DNA of 64,000 nt, from assembly GCA_030549495.1 (NCBI GenBank), contig JAUIRK010000908.1, positions 124,001-188,000 on the forward strand, given 5' to 3'. Origin of the DNA: Nectonema munidae. Lineage: Eukaryota > Nematomorpha > Nectonematoida > Nectonematidae. Below the pieces are notes generated by a model. It ran no database searches and was not told where the DNA came from. It worked only from the letters and a program-made list of their open reading frames with translations. Made by a program: the position numbers and the translations under genes. Positions 1 through 11,300 of this stretch are shown one piece after another. How positions within the stretch are numbered: the stretch's first letter is position 1; every line of letters begins with the position of its first letter.

Positions 1-1355
1 TCGATCATTGATTCGGCATGTTCTATACATTGCGCTGGAACAAAGTATTTCATGAATTTTTTATTCAAATGATTGGACAAATTACGAACCTTAAAAAATT
101 GTCTTTCAAGTCTATTGATTTTTGCGAAGTGAACAAATTCCATCAATTATTATCTATTTTTTCTCATACCGTTATATATCATTTCATTTTTGCCTTGAAG
201 GTACAGTGGCATATCAAAAATAAGAGAATTCCCAGAAACAATTTCAGCTCTTTATTTTCAATAAAAAAAATCAAATTTGTTTTTAGAATTTAAGTATGTT
301 TTTGTTTTCTCACGAATAATACTCAAAATTTCTTCATTATAAAAAGATCAAACAATTCACGAGAATTCATATTTCTCTGAATTGAGAAAAATCACTCATA
401 AGAAAAATTTTGAAAATTTATATTGAAAAGACTATCGCCATTCATCCGATCATCTTCATTTATATCGAGACTCGGTTCATCTATTATAGCCTTTGTATTT
501 GCTTCTGCAAGAAATTATCCTTGTATCCTCCAATATCCTTCATCTGTCAAAATGGTAGCCATTCAGGAATATAACTTGCTGAATTATTTTCAGCATTCGT
601 TATTAATTCGTGTAAAGATGTGAAAATTTTTCTAACTAAAAAATACTCAATTAGAAAAATTTATTAAAATTTATAAAACAGTTTTTGCCGGAAAGCTAAA
701 AAGTGCTGTATTCCAAAAGACTAGTAATGCTTTTCAAAAATTTTGCAGTTTTAAAATTATATTATATTCTTTCAATTTTGTTGCGAACAAAATTTTATTT
801 AAAATGCATTTCTTAGAATATTTCAATGAAATTTTTTCACAACACACGCAATTTTCACAAGTGTACATTTTTAGAACTTTCAAAATAAATTAATAAACAT
901 GCTTTATATTAAATAAATGTAAATTGACTAAACTGCATGTTTATTATATAAAAGCAAATAAGCTTGCTAGATCCCTCATCTACCCCTACGATTATGTAGC
1001 ACCAAAAAGGTTCACCTATAAACTATATAAGAACAAAGTATGAATAAAAACTTTTAACAGGATTTATTGTAAGGCTGAAATAATGATTAAACTGTAAGAA
1101 AAGAAAAAAAAGAGGAAGAAATTTGAAAAGAATCCCTGGAAACAAAACCGCCTTGGGTTCAAACCTCTCTTCCTGCCTTTCCGTTCATTAACATGCACAC
1201 CTATATTATCAATATCTAAGCGCCTTAAATTTGCATTATCAAGTAAAAAACAGCATTCGTTTTGGAAATGATCTAATGATAAAAATTGTAGTCGTATCTA
1301 CCCATCGTGCCATTTTCTGGACATCCAAAAACACGTGAGTATTCTTGAAAAATCT
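1..1355. other. AT-rich stretch with no recognised gene
   Basis: Both strands were read. Only short open frames without family resemblance occur. A lone B-box-like string, GGGTTCAAACC, lies near 1155 but no matching A box or fold was found around it. Confidence 0.5.
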
Positions 1356-1363
1356 AAATAGAT

Positions 1364-1948
1364 CAGTGTTTCCCAAACTGTGTGTCGCGACACAGTAGTG
1401 TGTCGAAAAACTGTCATGGGTAGTAGCTAACCGATTTTTTAGAAATAATAAACAGTTACAGTTATCCCTCAATTACCGCGAACTTCGATTGGAAAGCATG
1501 TTCCTCGCGCTATATTTGTTGATTTAGAACCAACTGTAATAGATGAAATCAGACAAGGACCATATCACAGTTTGTTTCACCCCGAACAACTGTTGAGCGG
1601 AAAGGATGATGCTGAAATACTGTTATGCTAGTGGACTTTAGACCATCGGTATAGAAGGATTGAACCTTTGCTCAATCGAATCAGCAAGCTGATTGACGCG
1701 TGTCAACGGACTCAAGGCTTTACTGCTGTTGTTCCATTCCTTCGGTGGCGGTCCTGCTCTGGCTTGCTACAAGTTACTCTTGAATGGAGCGCTTTAGATG
1801 GATTACAAAAAGAGCAAACTTGAATTCGCTGTTTACCCCGCCCCACATGTGTCGACGTCTGTGGTTGAACCGTACAACTCTATGGTGTGTCGCGAAATTT
1901 TTCTATGTAAAGAGTGTGTCGCGGCTCAAAAAAGTTAGAGAAACACTG
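1364..1948 (+). mobile_element. Non-autonomous hAT element carrying an alpha-tubulin fragment
   Basis: The element starts with CAGTGTTTCCCAAAC and ends with GAGAAACACTG, the terminal inverted repeat style of hAT transposons. It is flanked on both sides by the same 8-bp word AAATAGAT (1356-1363 and 1949-1956), the length hAT transposase duplicates. The subterminal regions repeat GTGTGTCGCG. There is no transposase inside; the interior is a tubulin-derived block (1483-1884). At 585 bp it is a deletion derivative or transduplicate mobilised by another hAT. The identical target duplications argue that the tubulin block moved with the element. Confidence 0.85.
1483..1884 (+). pseudogene. Alpha-tubulin fragment inside a hAT element
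   Basis: The first part reads open for about 45 codons as [20 protein letters not shown], then [20 protein letters not shown], an unmistakable match to alpha-tubulin residues around 59-100. The rest follows the same protein, colinear but with small indels and base changes: the LNRI.KL.DAC.GLQGF region, the FGGG nucleotide-binding loop (GSG lost), then [20 protein letters not shown] in broken frame, ending at the VVEPYNS region near residue 188. About 400 bp covers about 130 codons with no intron, so the source was either a processed copy or a single exon. It is not a functional gene. Its ends abut hAT subterminal sequence directly. Confidence 0.85.
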
Positions 1949-2082
1949 AAATAGATATCTCTTTTCAATATAAAATCTTTATTTGAAAGCTTAGGAAAAT
2001 CAATACCTTCTGTAAGAACTTGCAGTAGATGATAGCACTACAAAAATTAAAAGAAATCAAAAAGTTAATACAAAATCAAAGA

Positions 2083-2345
2083 TGAGACAGATGCTTTTGG
2101 CCACATATTTGCCAATGTTTTGATTGGAAACTTGAAGTACCAAGTTTTACCCATCTTATAAAGGTTTCCAATTATCAAGATCATATGAATTCAGAAAAAC
2201 TCACAAGATTAATAGATGATGTTGCAAGAGAGTTTGATATTGAACGCGAGAATGTTTCTTTGTTGTTAACAGACCCCGCAAAATACAATGTTTCAGCTGC
2301 AAAAACTTTAAAAGTTTTATATCCAAACCAGGGATGGATCTTGGT
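2083..2345 (+). pseudogene. hAT transposase fragment
   Basis: Two short frames resemble the catalytic-core region of hAT transposases. The first (2083-2160) reads TDAFGHIFANVLIGNLKYQV. The second (2185-2343) contains ENVSLLLTDPAKYNVSAAKT followed by LKVLYPN, like the LFLTDAAPYM.KA...LK..YP stretch of the family. The frames differ and no termini were found, so this is a relic. A run of eleven G bases follows at about 2356. Confidence 0.6.
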
Positions 2346-2458
2346 CAAAAATGAGGGGGGGGGGGCTGTGCCACTTTTTCGAATTATTTTCTAATATTTC
2401 TATCGTGAAAAGTTGTTATTTAAAAGTTTAAACTAACTTTTCCGTGTTTATAAAAACG

Positions 2459-2625
2459 TATGTGGTTTAGTGGCTGCGAGGTTAAACGGTTAGAAGCGCT
2501 GCTATCGATATGAAGTTCCGGGTTTAAGCCTCGCTTCTGCTAGATTGATTATCCATATCTCGATGTTAGCTGCAAATTGGTACTGTTTTCGATGAAAATA
2601 CCACACCACCTTTAACCTTTATCAT
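2459..2625 (+). repeat. tRNA-derived SINE copy (family A)
   Basis: The head has a pol III A-box-like TGGTTTAGTGG and a B-box-like GGGTTTAAGCC about 60 bp apart. The body ends in GATGAAAATACCAC...CCTTTAACC, the same tail seen at 43757-43862 (inverted) and 44280-44432. Shared body with different flanks marks a dispersed SINE. Confidence 0.55.
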
Positions 2626-2644
2626 AAAGATTCAAATTCAAAGT

Positions 2645-3345
2645 TACTACATTGTTTAATTGCTACATTCTTTTTATAATTTCATTTCATATGGGCTTAT
2701 TTTTTGAAATGTGTGTACACTATATCAGCTGTTACACTATACCATTTCATAAAATTCACTTTAACAATTGTACCTTGAAAATAAAAGCGTTTTACAAAAT
2801 ATCTAGTGTTATCCCTTACTATATAAAAAAGAGGCTCAATTTTTAAAGCTATTGGTTTCTCTCCTGTACAAAGCGTAACGAGAAGAACAAGCTGGCTAGA
2901 AGCGGCAGTATACTACTGTAAAAATCTTGAAGCAGTTAAAAACATATCATTGAACAAATTGACAACGACGACAGTGAAATATTATTGATGAAAGCTAAAA
3001 TAGTGTAAAAAAGAGTGACTTACCTCAAAATTTACTATCAATAAAAAGGGATTATGATGCACAATTTGAAGAAGAATGAATTTATTTGCATACACTCAGA
3101 GCAAATATAATATGTTTTGCTGAGATAAAATAGACAGAATTAATTATTTTTCACTTATATTACAAAAATAATACTTGTAGTGTTGTAGCATGCTTCACAC
3201 AAAGACTACTCAAAGCCGCTTTCGCGTGTAACCATAAATGTCAATACAAGAGCCCACATGAATCCATTTTATTTTTGTTTATTATATGACATATTTTATC
3301 TTTAAAATGAATGGCAAATTTATCTGCTAACGCATTGTTGTTTAT
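2645..3345. other. AT-rich intergenic stretch
   Basis: No coding similarity, tandem repeat or inverted repeat was recognised on either strand. Confidence 0.4.
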
Positions 3346-3349
3346 ATTT

Positions 3350-3975
3350 GATTTACGAATCCTTATTTTTACTTTACTATTTGGTCTCTCTACTTTAATT
3401 ACTGAGTTTACTTTTTTCTATAGACTCATTTTTCCTGTATTGGAATATTTTTTTGAAGAAATATTCAACCTTTGAGCACCAAATTAACTTTTATTAGATT
3501 TCTAACATATTCTTTGAAGCTTGTTTTAAGTGTTGAAATTATAGAATTATTGCCTTTTTTTTAATATAATTATCTTTTTCCTTTATTTTAATCAATATTT
3601 GCACATAATCCATGGATTTTTACTATCTTTATATTTTTTTTTGTCACCTGATAAAAAGAACAATTATTTATGATTAAACTAGTTTTATCTATACTGGCCA
3701 TATTATTTGCAGTTCCTTTTAAATCATCCCAATTAACTTCATTTAATAAGTTAGATAACTTTTTGTAGTTCATTGCCTAAATTTAATGATAGTAATGATC
3801 CTGAATAATTCAGTCGTAAGATATTATTTATAATAATATTGTCTATACAAGTGTTTGAGGCAGGTCTAGTTGTTTTATTTATAGTTTTGTATAAACCATG
3901 ACATGTGATATTTTCTATAAACTGTTTATTGTCTATCTTATTTTCATAATAGCTTTTTAATTAAAGATGCTTATA
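3350..3975 (-). pseudogene. LINE fragment: end of the APE endonuclease and the linker toward RT
   Basis: On the minus strand, bases from about 3960 down encode HGLYKTINKTTRPASNTCID followed by NIIINN. This is the C-terminal signature of apurinic-type endonucleases of non-LTR retrotransposons (GL...I..PTR....S.ID.I..N). The next segment, 3773-3588, contains NYKKLSNLLNEVNWDD, typical of the endonuclease-RT linker. Stops interrupt the frame and no RT follows, so the copy is dead and truncated. CR1/Jockey/L2-like clades share these features; I cannot choose among them. Confidence 0.65.
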
Positions 3976-4130
3976 CTGTTTTTAACAAAAAAATTTTTTT
4001 GAAGATAATTGCAGAATAAAAAATGGAGGTATATTTAGGTAACTTAAAATAAAAGTTTTATTCAATGTAAACAACCTTTTAAAGTCAATTTATTTGATGC
4101 AATTTCCCAAAATCTGCAACAAAACTAATG

Positions 4131-5234
4131 GGATTGCGTCAAAATTAGGCGGATGGCGACAAAAATTAGGCGGATTGCGACAAAAATGAAGCGGATTGCG
4201 ACAAAAATGAAGCGGATTGCGATAAAAATGAGGCGGATTGCGACAAAAAAATGAGGCGGATTGCGACAAAAAAATGAGGCGGATTGCGACAAAAAAATAA
4301 GGCGGATTGCGACAAAAAAATAAGGCGGATTGCGACAAAAAAATGAGGCGGATTGCGACAAAAAAATGAGACGGATTGCGACAAAAAAATGAGGCGGATT
4401 GCGACAAAAAAATGAGGCGGATTGCGACAAAAAAATGAGGCGGATTGCGACAAAAAAATGAGGCGGATTGCGACAAAAAAATGAGGCGGATTGCGACAAA
4501 AAAATGAGGCGGATTGCGACAAAAAAATGAGGCGGATTGCGACAAAAAAATGAGGCGGATTGCGACAAAAAAATGAGGCGGATTGCGACAAAAAAATGAG
4601 GCGGATTGCGACAAAAAAATGAGGCGGATTGCGACAAAAAAATGAGGCGGATTGCGACAAAAAAATGAGGCGGATTGCGACAAAAAAATGAGGCGGATTG
4701 CGACAAAAAAATGAGGCGGATTGCGACAAAAAAAATGAGGCGGATTGCGACAAAAAAAATGAGGCGGATTGCGACAAAAAAAATGAGGCGGATTGCGACA
4801 AAAAAAATGAGGCGGATTGCGACAAAAAAAATGAGGCGGATTGCGACAAAAAAAATGAGGCGGATTGCGACAAAAAAAATGAGGCGGATTGCGACAAAAA
4901 AAATGAGGCGGATTGCGACAAAAAAAATGAGGCGGATTGCGACAAAAAAAATGAGGCGGATTGCGACAAAAAAAATGAGGCGGATTGCGACAAAAAAAAT
5001 GAGGCGGATTTGGCGACAAAAAAATGAGGCGGATTGCGACAAAAAAAATGAGGCGGATTGCGACAAAAAAATGAGGCGGATTGCGACAAAAAAATGAGGC
5101 GGATTGCGACAAAAAAATGAGGCGGATTGCGACAAAAAAATGAGGCGGATTGCGACAAAAAAATGAGGCGGATTGCGACAAAAAAATGAGGCGGATTGCG
5201 ACAAAAAAATGAGGCGGATTGCGACAAAAATTAG
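4131..5234 (+). repeat. 23/24-bp tandem array, about 47 copies
   Basis: The unit is ATTGCGACAAAAAAATGAGGCGG at 23 bp, or with one more A at 24 bp. The left edge is degenerate (units from 4131 to about 4230 with substitutions), the middle is nearly perfect, and about 4724-5010 uses the 24-bp form. The minus strand of the unit has no stop in any frame, so three overlapping frames of over 350 codons run through the array. Their peptides are simple repeats (SQSASFF, CRNPPHF, VAIRLIF) and should not be taken as genes. Confidence 0.97.
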
Positions 5235-5258
5235 GTTGACCACAATTGGGAACGACCC

Positions 5259-5630
5259 CTTACTTAGGCCTGCAAGAGAAAGTCTGGCTTACTTAGGCCA
5301 GCAAGAGAAAGTCTGGCTTACTTAGGCCAGCAAGAGAAAGTCTGGCTTACTTAGGCCAGCAAGAGAAAGTCTGGCTTACTTAGGCCAGCAAGAGAAAGTC
5401 TGGCTTACTTAGGCCAGCAAGAGAAAGTCTGGCTTACTTAGGCCAGCAAGAGAAAGTCTGGCTTACTTAGGCCAGCAAGAGAAAGTCTGGCTTACTTAGG
5501 CCAGCAAGAGAAAGTCTGGCCTACTTAGGCCAGCAAGAGAAAGTCTGGCTTACTTAGGCCAGCAAGAGAAAGTCTGGCTTACTTAGGCCAGCAAGAGAAA
5601 GTCTGGCCTACTTAGGCCAGCAAGAGAAAG
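5259..5630 (+). repeat. 29-bp tandem array, about 13 copies
   Basis: The unit is CTTACTTAGGCCAGCAAGAG plus AAAGTCTGG. Copies are almost identical, differing only by GCCTAC/GCTTAC and a first unit with GCCTGC. It begins about 25 bp after the 23-bp array ends, with unrelated sequence between. It is a local minisatellite with no coding potential. Confidence 0.97.
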
Positions 5631-5639
5631 TGTTTTATT

Positions 5640-7025
5640 ATATTAAAATGGATATTTCACACATTGTATATATAATGTATATGTTAGTTATTATTATAGG
5701 CAAAAGTAAGGGAGAGAAGTATAATGAAACGATAATGATGTGTTGTATGTGTTGAAATTTTAACCTTGAAATCTACTTTTATTTTTCCCCTCTAGCTACA
5801 ATGATATCATGCGTTGTATACGATAATATATTTAAAAACGATACGTCATTTTATGCTTCACTTCGGTATTTTTCGCTATTTCCTCGTTTAGCATATGTCG
5901 TTTCAAGCTGTCCACCGATATCAAAGCCGTACCATGTACTCATCTCGTCGTTAACATTATCATTTAACTATTTCATTTCGTATTCTCTCATAGAATGAAG
6001 TGACGATTATATCATCTTCCAAAAGTCTGTTCCCCGTTTCCGAAGTGTGATCTTCGCATTCTTTTTTCCAAGTTTTGTGCTTTGGAGTTTTTGCTGGAAC
6101 TGACCACCATTTTTTATATTAGTTTTTTTTACACCTCTTAGTGTTTTTTTATGCTTGGAAGTAAAGAATCTTTATTTATTTCTGGAATTTTTCATTATTT
6201 TTTTGCAATTTTGGCCCGAGTTGAGGATCGAACTGTCACACGTTGGTTTTCTCTTCACCCGTAGGACGCGATATCATCTCTAAAATTAAAATATTTTTTT
6301 CTTGTCACGTCTGAAATAATTTTTTTTATCCATATCATCGCTAATTTAATTAGTCTTGGTAAGTATCGACATAATTTTGCTTCAATTTCTGTTGTTCAGA
6401 CAGATATTTATAGGTCGACCTTTCAACATCTCAATTTTATCTTCTGAATTGACCCTCGACTTATATATCCAAAACAAAATACTGACTTTCAAATATTAAC
6501 ATACATCTAGTAAATAAAGTAATATTTTGTAAATGAATCAAGTCAACGAGCCATACAACTTTTGATTTGATAAACTTTTATTCATTTTTTGATGAATTAC
6601 AGCACAAATTACCAGTTTAAAACCTCAGTCTGGTCTTTTCGTTTAGACGGCCACATCAAGTAATCACCATTTTGTCTGCTTTTATAGTTATTTATTTACC
6701 CTTTGATTTACCATTTCGCCTGCCTTTTATAGTTATTTATTTAATGCATTTAAACTTCGGTTATGTCATTTGACGCATACATATGTACTTCTTCTCATAA
6801 CCGCGTGAGTGCGATGTCATAGCTACATACATCCCCTAATTATAATTACGATGCATAAGTGGGTGATTTGCAATTATTTTTTGTCAGCTAAAACGAAGGC
6901 AATGGTTGTTTGAAAAGATTGAGTGAAATACTTATCATTACGGGTTATTTAATAACATTTTTGGCATAAAATAAATTTTAATCCACAAAAGATTAAAAAA
7001 CTAAGAGAAGATATAGTTATTCTTC
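5640..7025. other. Intergenic AT-rich stretch with a possible tRNA-like SINE relic
   Basis: No gene was recognised. Near 6210-6280 the minus strand has a B-box-like AGTTCGATCC preceded by ACGGGTGAAG, suggesting a tRNA-derived relic, but the arms do not fold as a tRNA and no second copy was found. Around 6640-6750 a short phrase ending in TTTATAGTTATTTATTTA is duplicated in tandem. Confidence 0.35.
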
Positions 7026-7034
7026 CTTAACTTT

Positions 7035-7615
7035 CTAGAGTCATTTAAATATATTCTTCCATACTTGGCCGACATATTTCAAACTTTGAATCGACTCAAA
7101 ACGCAGTTTCAAGACGCGGGTATCGCCATCATAATTTATACCGATGCCATCAAGGCTTTCTTCGGCGAGTTATTTTTCGAAGAAGAAATTCAAAAGAGGA
7201 AATGTAACTCTCTTCTAACGTCTGACAAAGGTCATTTTTGAAGAATTACTTTCAGAAGAGCTGCATCAAGATATCAAAGAAGACTTGTCAAGCCTCCAAA
7301 ACGTGTTAAAAACTATTTTCACGAGAATGATTCAAATGAGAATAATGTACAGCAGAAACGGCATTTTAACTTTGAACAGTCTTCAATGATGACATACAAC
7401 AGGGATTCTTGAAGCTCATTAACAACAACTCAGCCAAGGATAAGTTTCAAGAACAACAGTTCAGTAGTTCTAATTACTGCGCCAGAATGCTTTCGGCTTT
7501 CACTAAAATCAGTAAATTCGTCCTTTTCTCATCTACTTTAAAATATATATGGATCATTTAAAATGAGTTGGTATTAGTGAGAAGGGTCACATATTATAAA
7601 AGTTTGGGAATCACT
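7035..7615 (+). pseudogene. hAT (GTF2I-repeat/ZBED5 type) transposase relic with 3' terminus
   Basis: The plus strand reads LADIFQTLNRLKTQFQDAGI near 7065, the family's conserved (L)ADIF..LN.LN..LQG block just before the C-terminal third. Further similarity continues in broken frames to about 7520. The segment ends in TTTGGGAATCACTG (7602-7615), a hAT terminal repeat. The N-terminal two thirds and the other terminus are missing, so this is a 5'-truncated dead copy. Confidence 0.65.
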
Positions 7616-7639
7616 GGTGTAGGTAGATTTAAATTTTCT

Positions 7640-7900
7640 TCCTGTGTGGATGAACTGTGGCCGTGGAAAAAGTTCTGTCGACTAGAAATGGATCATAAAT
7701 TTAGTATGACACATTTTTGGCATATTCCCTCCTAGAAAAGCCTTTTTCAATTTGAAAATCACCATAAATTTCATTTCGACACACTCCCGTAAAGCTCTCC
7801 CCTGGATTTGCACGACCTAGAAAATATAAACAATTATGCCATACATTCAATGTTTCCCTTAACTTTTCTCTCTAAGACACATCAAGAATCGGAAAATCAT
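7640..7900. repeat. Dispersed repeat, copy 1
   Basis: This shares a diverged order of words with 11530-11850: TAGAAAT.GATCATA.ATTT, TTAGTAT.ACACATTTT, CATTTCGACAC and ATAAACAAT. The family is not identified. Confidence 0.45.
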
Positions 7901-8364
7901 TGATTACTTATTTTAGGTTGTTTTATCCCTTCCGCTTGGTTATACACCTTAGTGAAATTCTTTTTAAATATTTTATATTTAGTTTTTAGTTTGTAGGTTG
8001 TTTGAAAAATATATATTATTTAAAAAATATATCTCAAATAAATACTACCGCATTTATTTAAGAAGTGTTGGACTTTCAGTTGAAGTTTAAATAACTGCAA
8101 TAAAATTAAAATTTTACATTACATATTCTACTTCAAAATTTTAAACGTACTATTATAACTTAAATATGCATATTGAGGCGTGGGCACCGGACAGAGGCCT
8201 ATAAAAAACGATAGATTCAAACTTTAGCCCTTCCCTCCCTGAATTTTTTATGGCTCCTTCTTAGAATAAAAGCAAGCTGCGATTATATACTGTATACATA
8301 TAACTAAGCAAGTGAGCTTAATGAAAAACGAATTATACAATGATATATTTTTAAGGTGAAGAGT

Positions 8365-11300
8365 ATGATGTTTTGTGACTGGTCTTGGTTTCGATTACGT
8401 CAACACTTTTCTTACAGTATTCCTAGTTGTTTTGGAAAACAAATATCAATTTCGTCTCCTTTATTTAATCTCTCCGCTGAAAATAGCATAGCTTCGAACA
8501 AACACATAGACTATCCCCAATCTTCCGATAAAAAGATCATCGACCACAATCTTGGGAAATCATATTTACCTTCTTCCTCCTCATCATCTTTGATATCTTT
8601 GGACCGCATGCATAAAAATTCCGCGCTTCCAAATGACGAAGAAAATCAGCTTCTTCTAAAAGGCGAAGAAGATTTTGCGCCAGAAAAGATCGCAGAGAAA
8701 ACAGATTTTTTCATTGACATCAATAACAATAAAAAAATGGCCAATGAAGAAGAATGCTTTAAAGCTTGTCCCGTTTCTTGTCAAAATTCTATTGGTTCTG
8801 GTAAGTTTTATTGTTTAGTCTTGAATACAAATTAGAAGATATAATTTTATTTCTTACTACTTTTTCAATATTTAATACAAAAGCTAATTTATCTTCACAA
8901 CTACCAACAATCTTCTCAAAATTGAAGAGTTTTCATTGTATATTTTTGCTTATTTTATAAAGTAACCTATTTTTCATTAACCCATTTACGGCCAATGTTC
9001 CTATTTTGGAACATAAGTAATTTCATCTTCGTCTGCTTTTTTCAATGACTTTGAATATAAATCGTCTGCGTTTTTTAGATATCGTCTGCTTTGCTTTGCT
9101 TGGCCTTAAATGGGTTAATCTATAAAATGTATTTTTTCCTTGTTAGGAGTAGGATAACCAAATGACAGTTTACCCAATCACAGAAAATAAAGAATCTTTC
9201 GTAAAATCAAAATCTAAAAAATTTATACGATTTCTTCTTCAATCAAAACAGAAGAAGTAAAGGGTTTCTTGTCGAATAAATAAATTATCAGGCGTCGGAG
9301 AAATAGACAGTCCTTTTTTTTGAAATCAGTTAACACAGATCATGATATGTTAAAATCAATTAACCTCCTTACCACGCCCAAACGCAAAACAATAACACTC
9401 TTGAAAATGCCTCCAAAAGTAGACTCGTTTATGAGTTATCTCATTTTATGACAAATTAGATGGAAAGAAAAGGTGGTAGTGAGGGGTTTTCAAAGACAAA
9501 AACAGAAATGTAATATAACTGCATTATTTATATTTTGAAAAAAAAATTAAATAAGGAAATTTCTCTTATATCGACGCAAAACTCTATTAATTGGTACTGA
9601 GAGTTTTGCACGCACAATGCAAACGTCAGATAGGTTAGGCACTTCATTATCAAAAGGTTGCCTAGTCCTGACTTAGGTCATAAAGAAAAGATTTCGAATT
9701 TCAATGTGGTATCTTCGTTACAAAAATATAGACATTTGTTTCGAATGAATTAATTAATCAGTATATTGTTAATAAGTCACATTAATTACTTAACTATCTA
9801 ACAAACCCCATTTTTATTTATACCCCTGGTTAGCTGAAAAAATTCAACAATTATTAAAAACTTAGATGGCGTTAAAATAATATACACTGTTTTAGGTGAT
9901 AGCCCTTCAAAGAGGATATTAGACAAGGCGACACGAGATGAAGAGTTCGAGGCTAATGATGATTTGGACCTTATTTTCTACGCCAAAGATGATAAAAATT
10001 TATCAACATCATCGTCATCATCAGATGAATATCTTTTCTTTGATTCTGTCGGCACAGAGACTTGCTTATCTTCAGTTGGTTTCAACCAAAGTATATACTT
10101 TTTTTTATTTGATATATGTTTTGATAACCATTTTTGAATTATCAAGATAACAAAATTTAAACTTTTTTCTTGTCTGATAGAATTGACAATTTTTATCAAT
10201 ATCCCTAGCGAACGTAGTCTCTTCTTTTTGAAGAAGCTGCTTTTATTCACTGATATTTTATCAATAATTTATTAATATTAAAGTTAAAATAATTTTACGA
10301 TGCAGTTGTTCATTGTATGTATCTATAGCAAAATTCAAAAAATCGATGCTCCATTACTTAGTTTTGATTCTTTCATCATTAATCCTAAAATCTTGATTTA
10401 GAAATAGAATTTCTATGTTCCTAGAATTATTGCAAGTGATATGGTGATCCATTCTGTTACGTCATTGTATGCCTGAGTCTCTATATAATACTTAACCTTA
10501 TTCACTCAATCGTGCCTTGTTTTCGTTTAATTAGCTTCTGTTTCCTTTCAATTTACCCCTATTTTATTTATTTATTTATTTGTGCTCTTTTTCATCCAAT
10601 TTGGCCTTCTTCGTTTATTTTACTCGCTTTTCTTTCAATTTGGCCATTCTTTCATTCATTTCAGCTTTGTTTTCATTAAATTTTAATGAAGTGGGTATAT
10701 CGTAGGGCGGCGAGCTGCTGTCTTAGCTTTTTTTATATAGCTCTTTATTCATACATTGTAAATTAAGGGATATACTCTTTACCTTAAGTGGCACTGCTTT
10801 ATAGAAATGAAGGAAGTAAGGAAGATAAATGCGCAAAAAGGAGAAAGATCATAGAGAATGTATTTATGTTTAATCCTCACAGGACGAGACAATTTTGTCT
10901 AGGGCTAAAAAGCAATAATGGGCAAAAAATTCCACATTTTTGATTTTACCTTTTTCCAAAATAAATTGAGATTTTTTCTTGTATAATTTTTTTCTAAAAC
11001 TGACACTTCACTTTGCTGTATTTCATCATGTAAATATTTTATTTCGATTAAATAATTTATTTCAATAAGATAGATTTTTAATTAGTAATATATAGGAAAT
11101 TTTTGAAAAAATGATAGATAGCGTTAGCTTTTAGACTTTGATGTACGTGTAGATTTTACTGTTTTATACGTAACAGACTAACCGTCCTGGGTTTGCAGAA
11201 ATTTAACCCCTTGCGATCACGGGTTACCCGCAAAAATTTTATTGGGGCTGACTCAGGTTTCATAAGAACACTTTTCCCTTTATTTTCAATATAAAATTGC

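Noticed and set aside
4090-5243. Three open frames of 353-372 codons on the minus strand and two on the plus strand
   Set aside because: They are translations of a 23/24-bp tandem repeat that lacks stop codons, not genes.
6205-6285. Possible tRNA on the minus strand (AGTTCGATCC)
   Set aside because: The T-stem and acceptor stem do not pair; at best it is a SINE relic.
9978-10250. Minus-strand 90-codon frame
   Set aside because: It is the antisense shadow of PPP1R3 exon 2.
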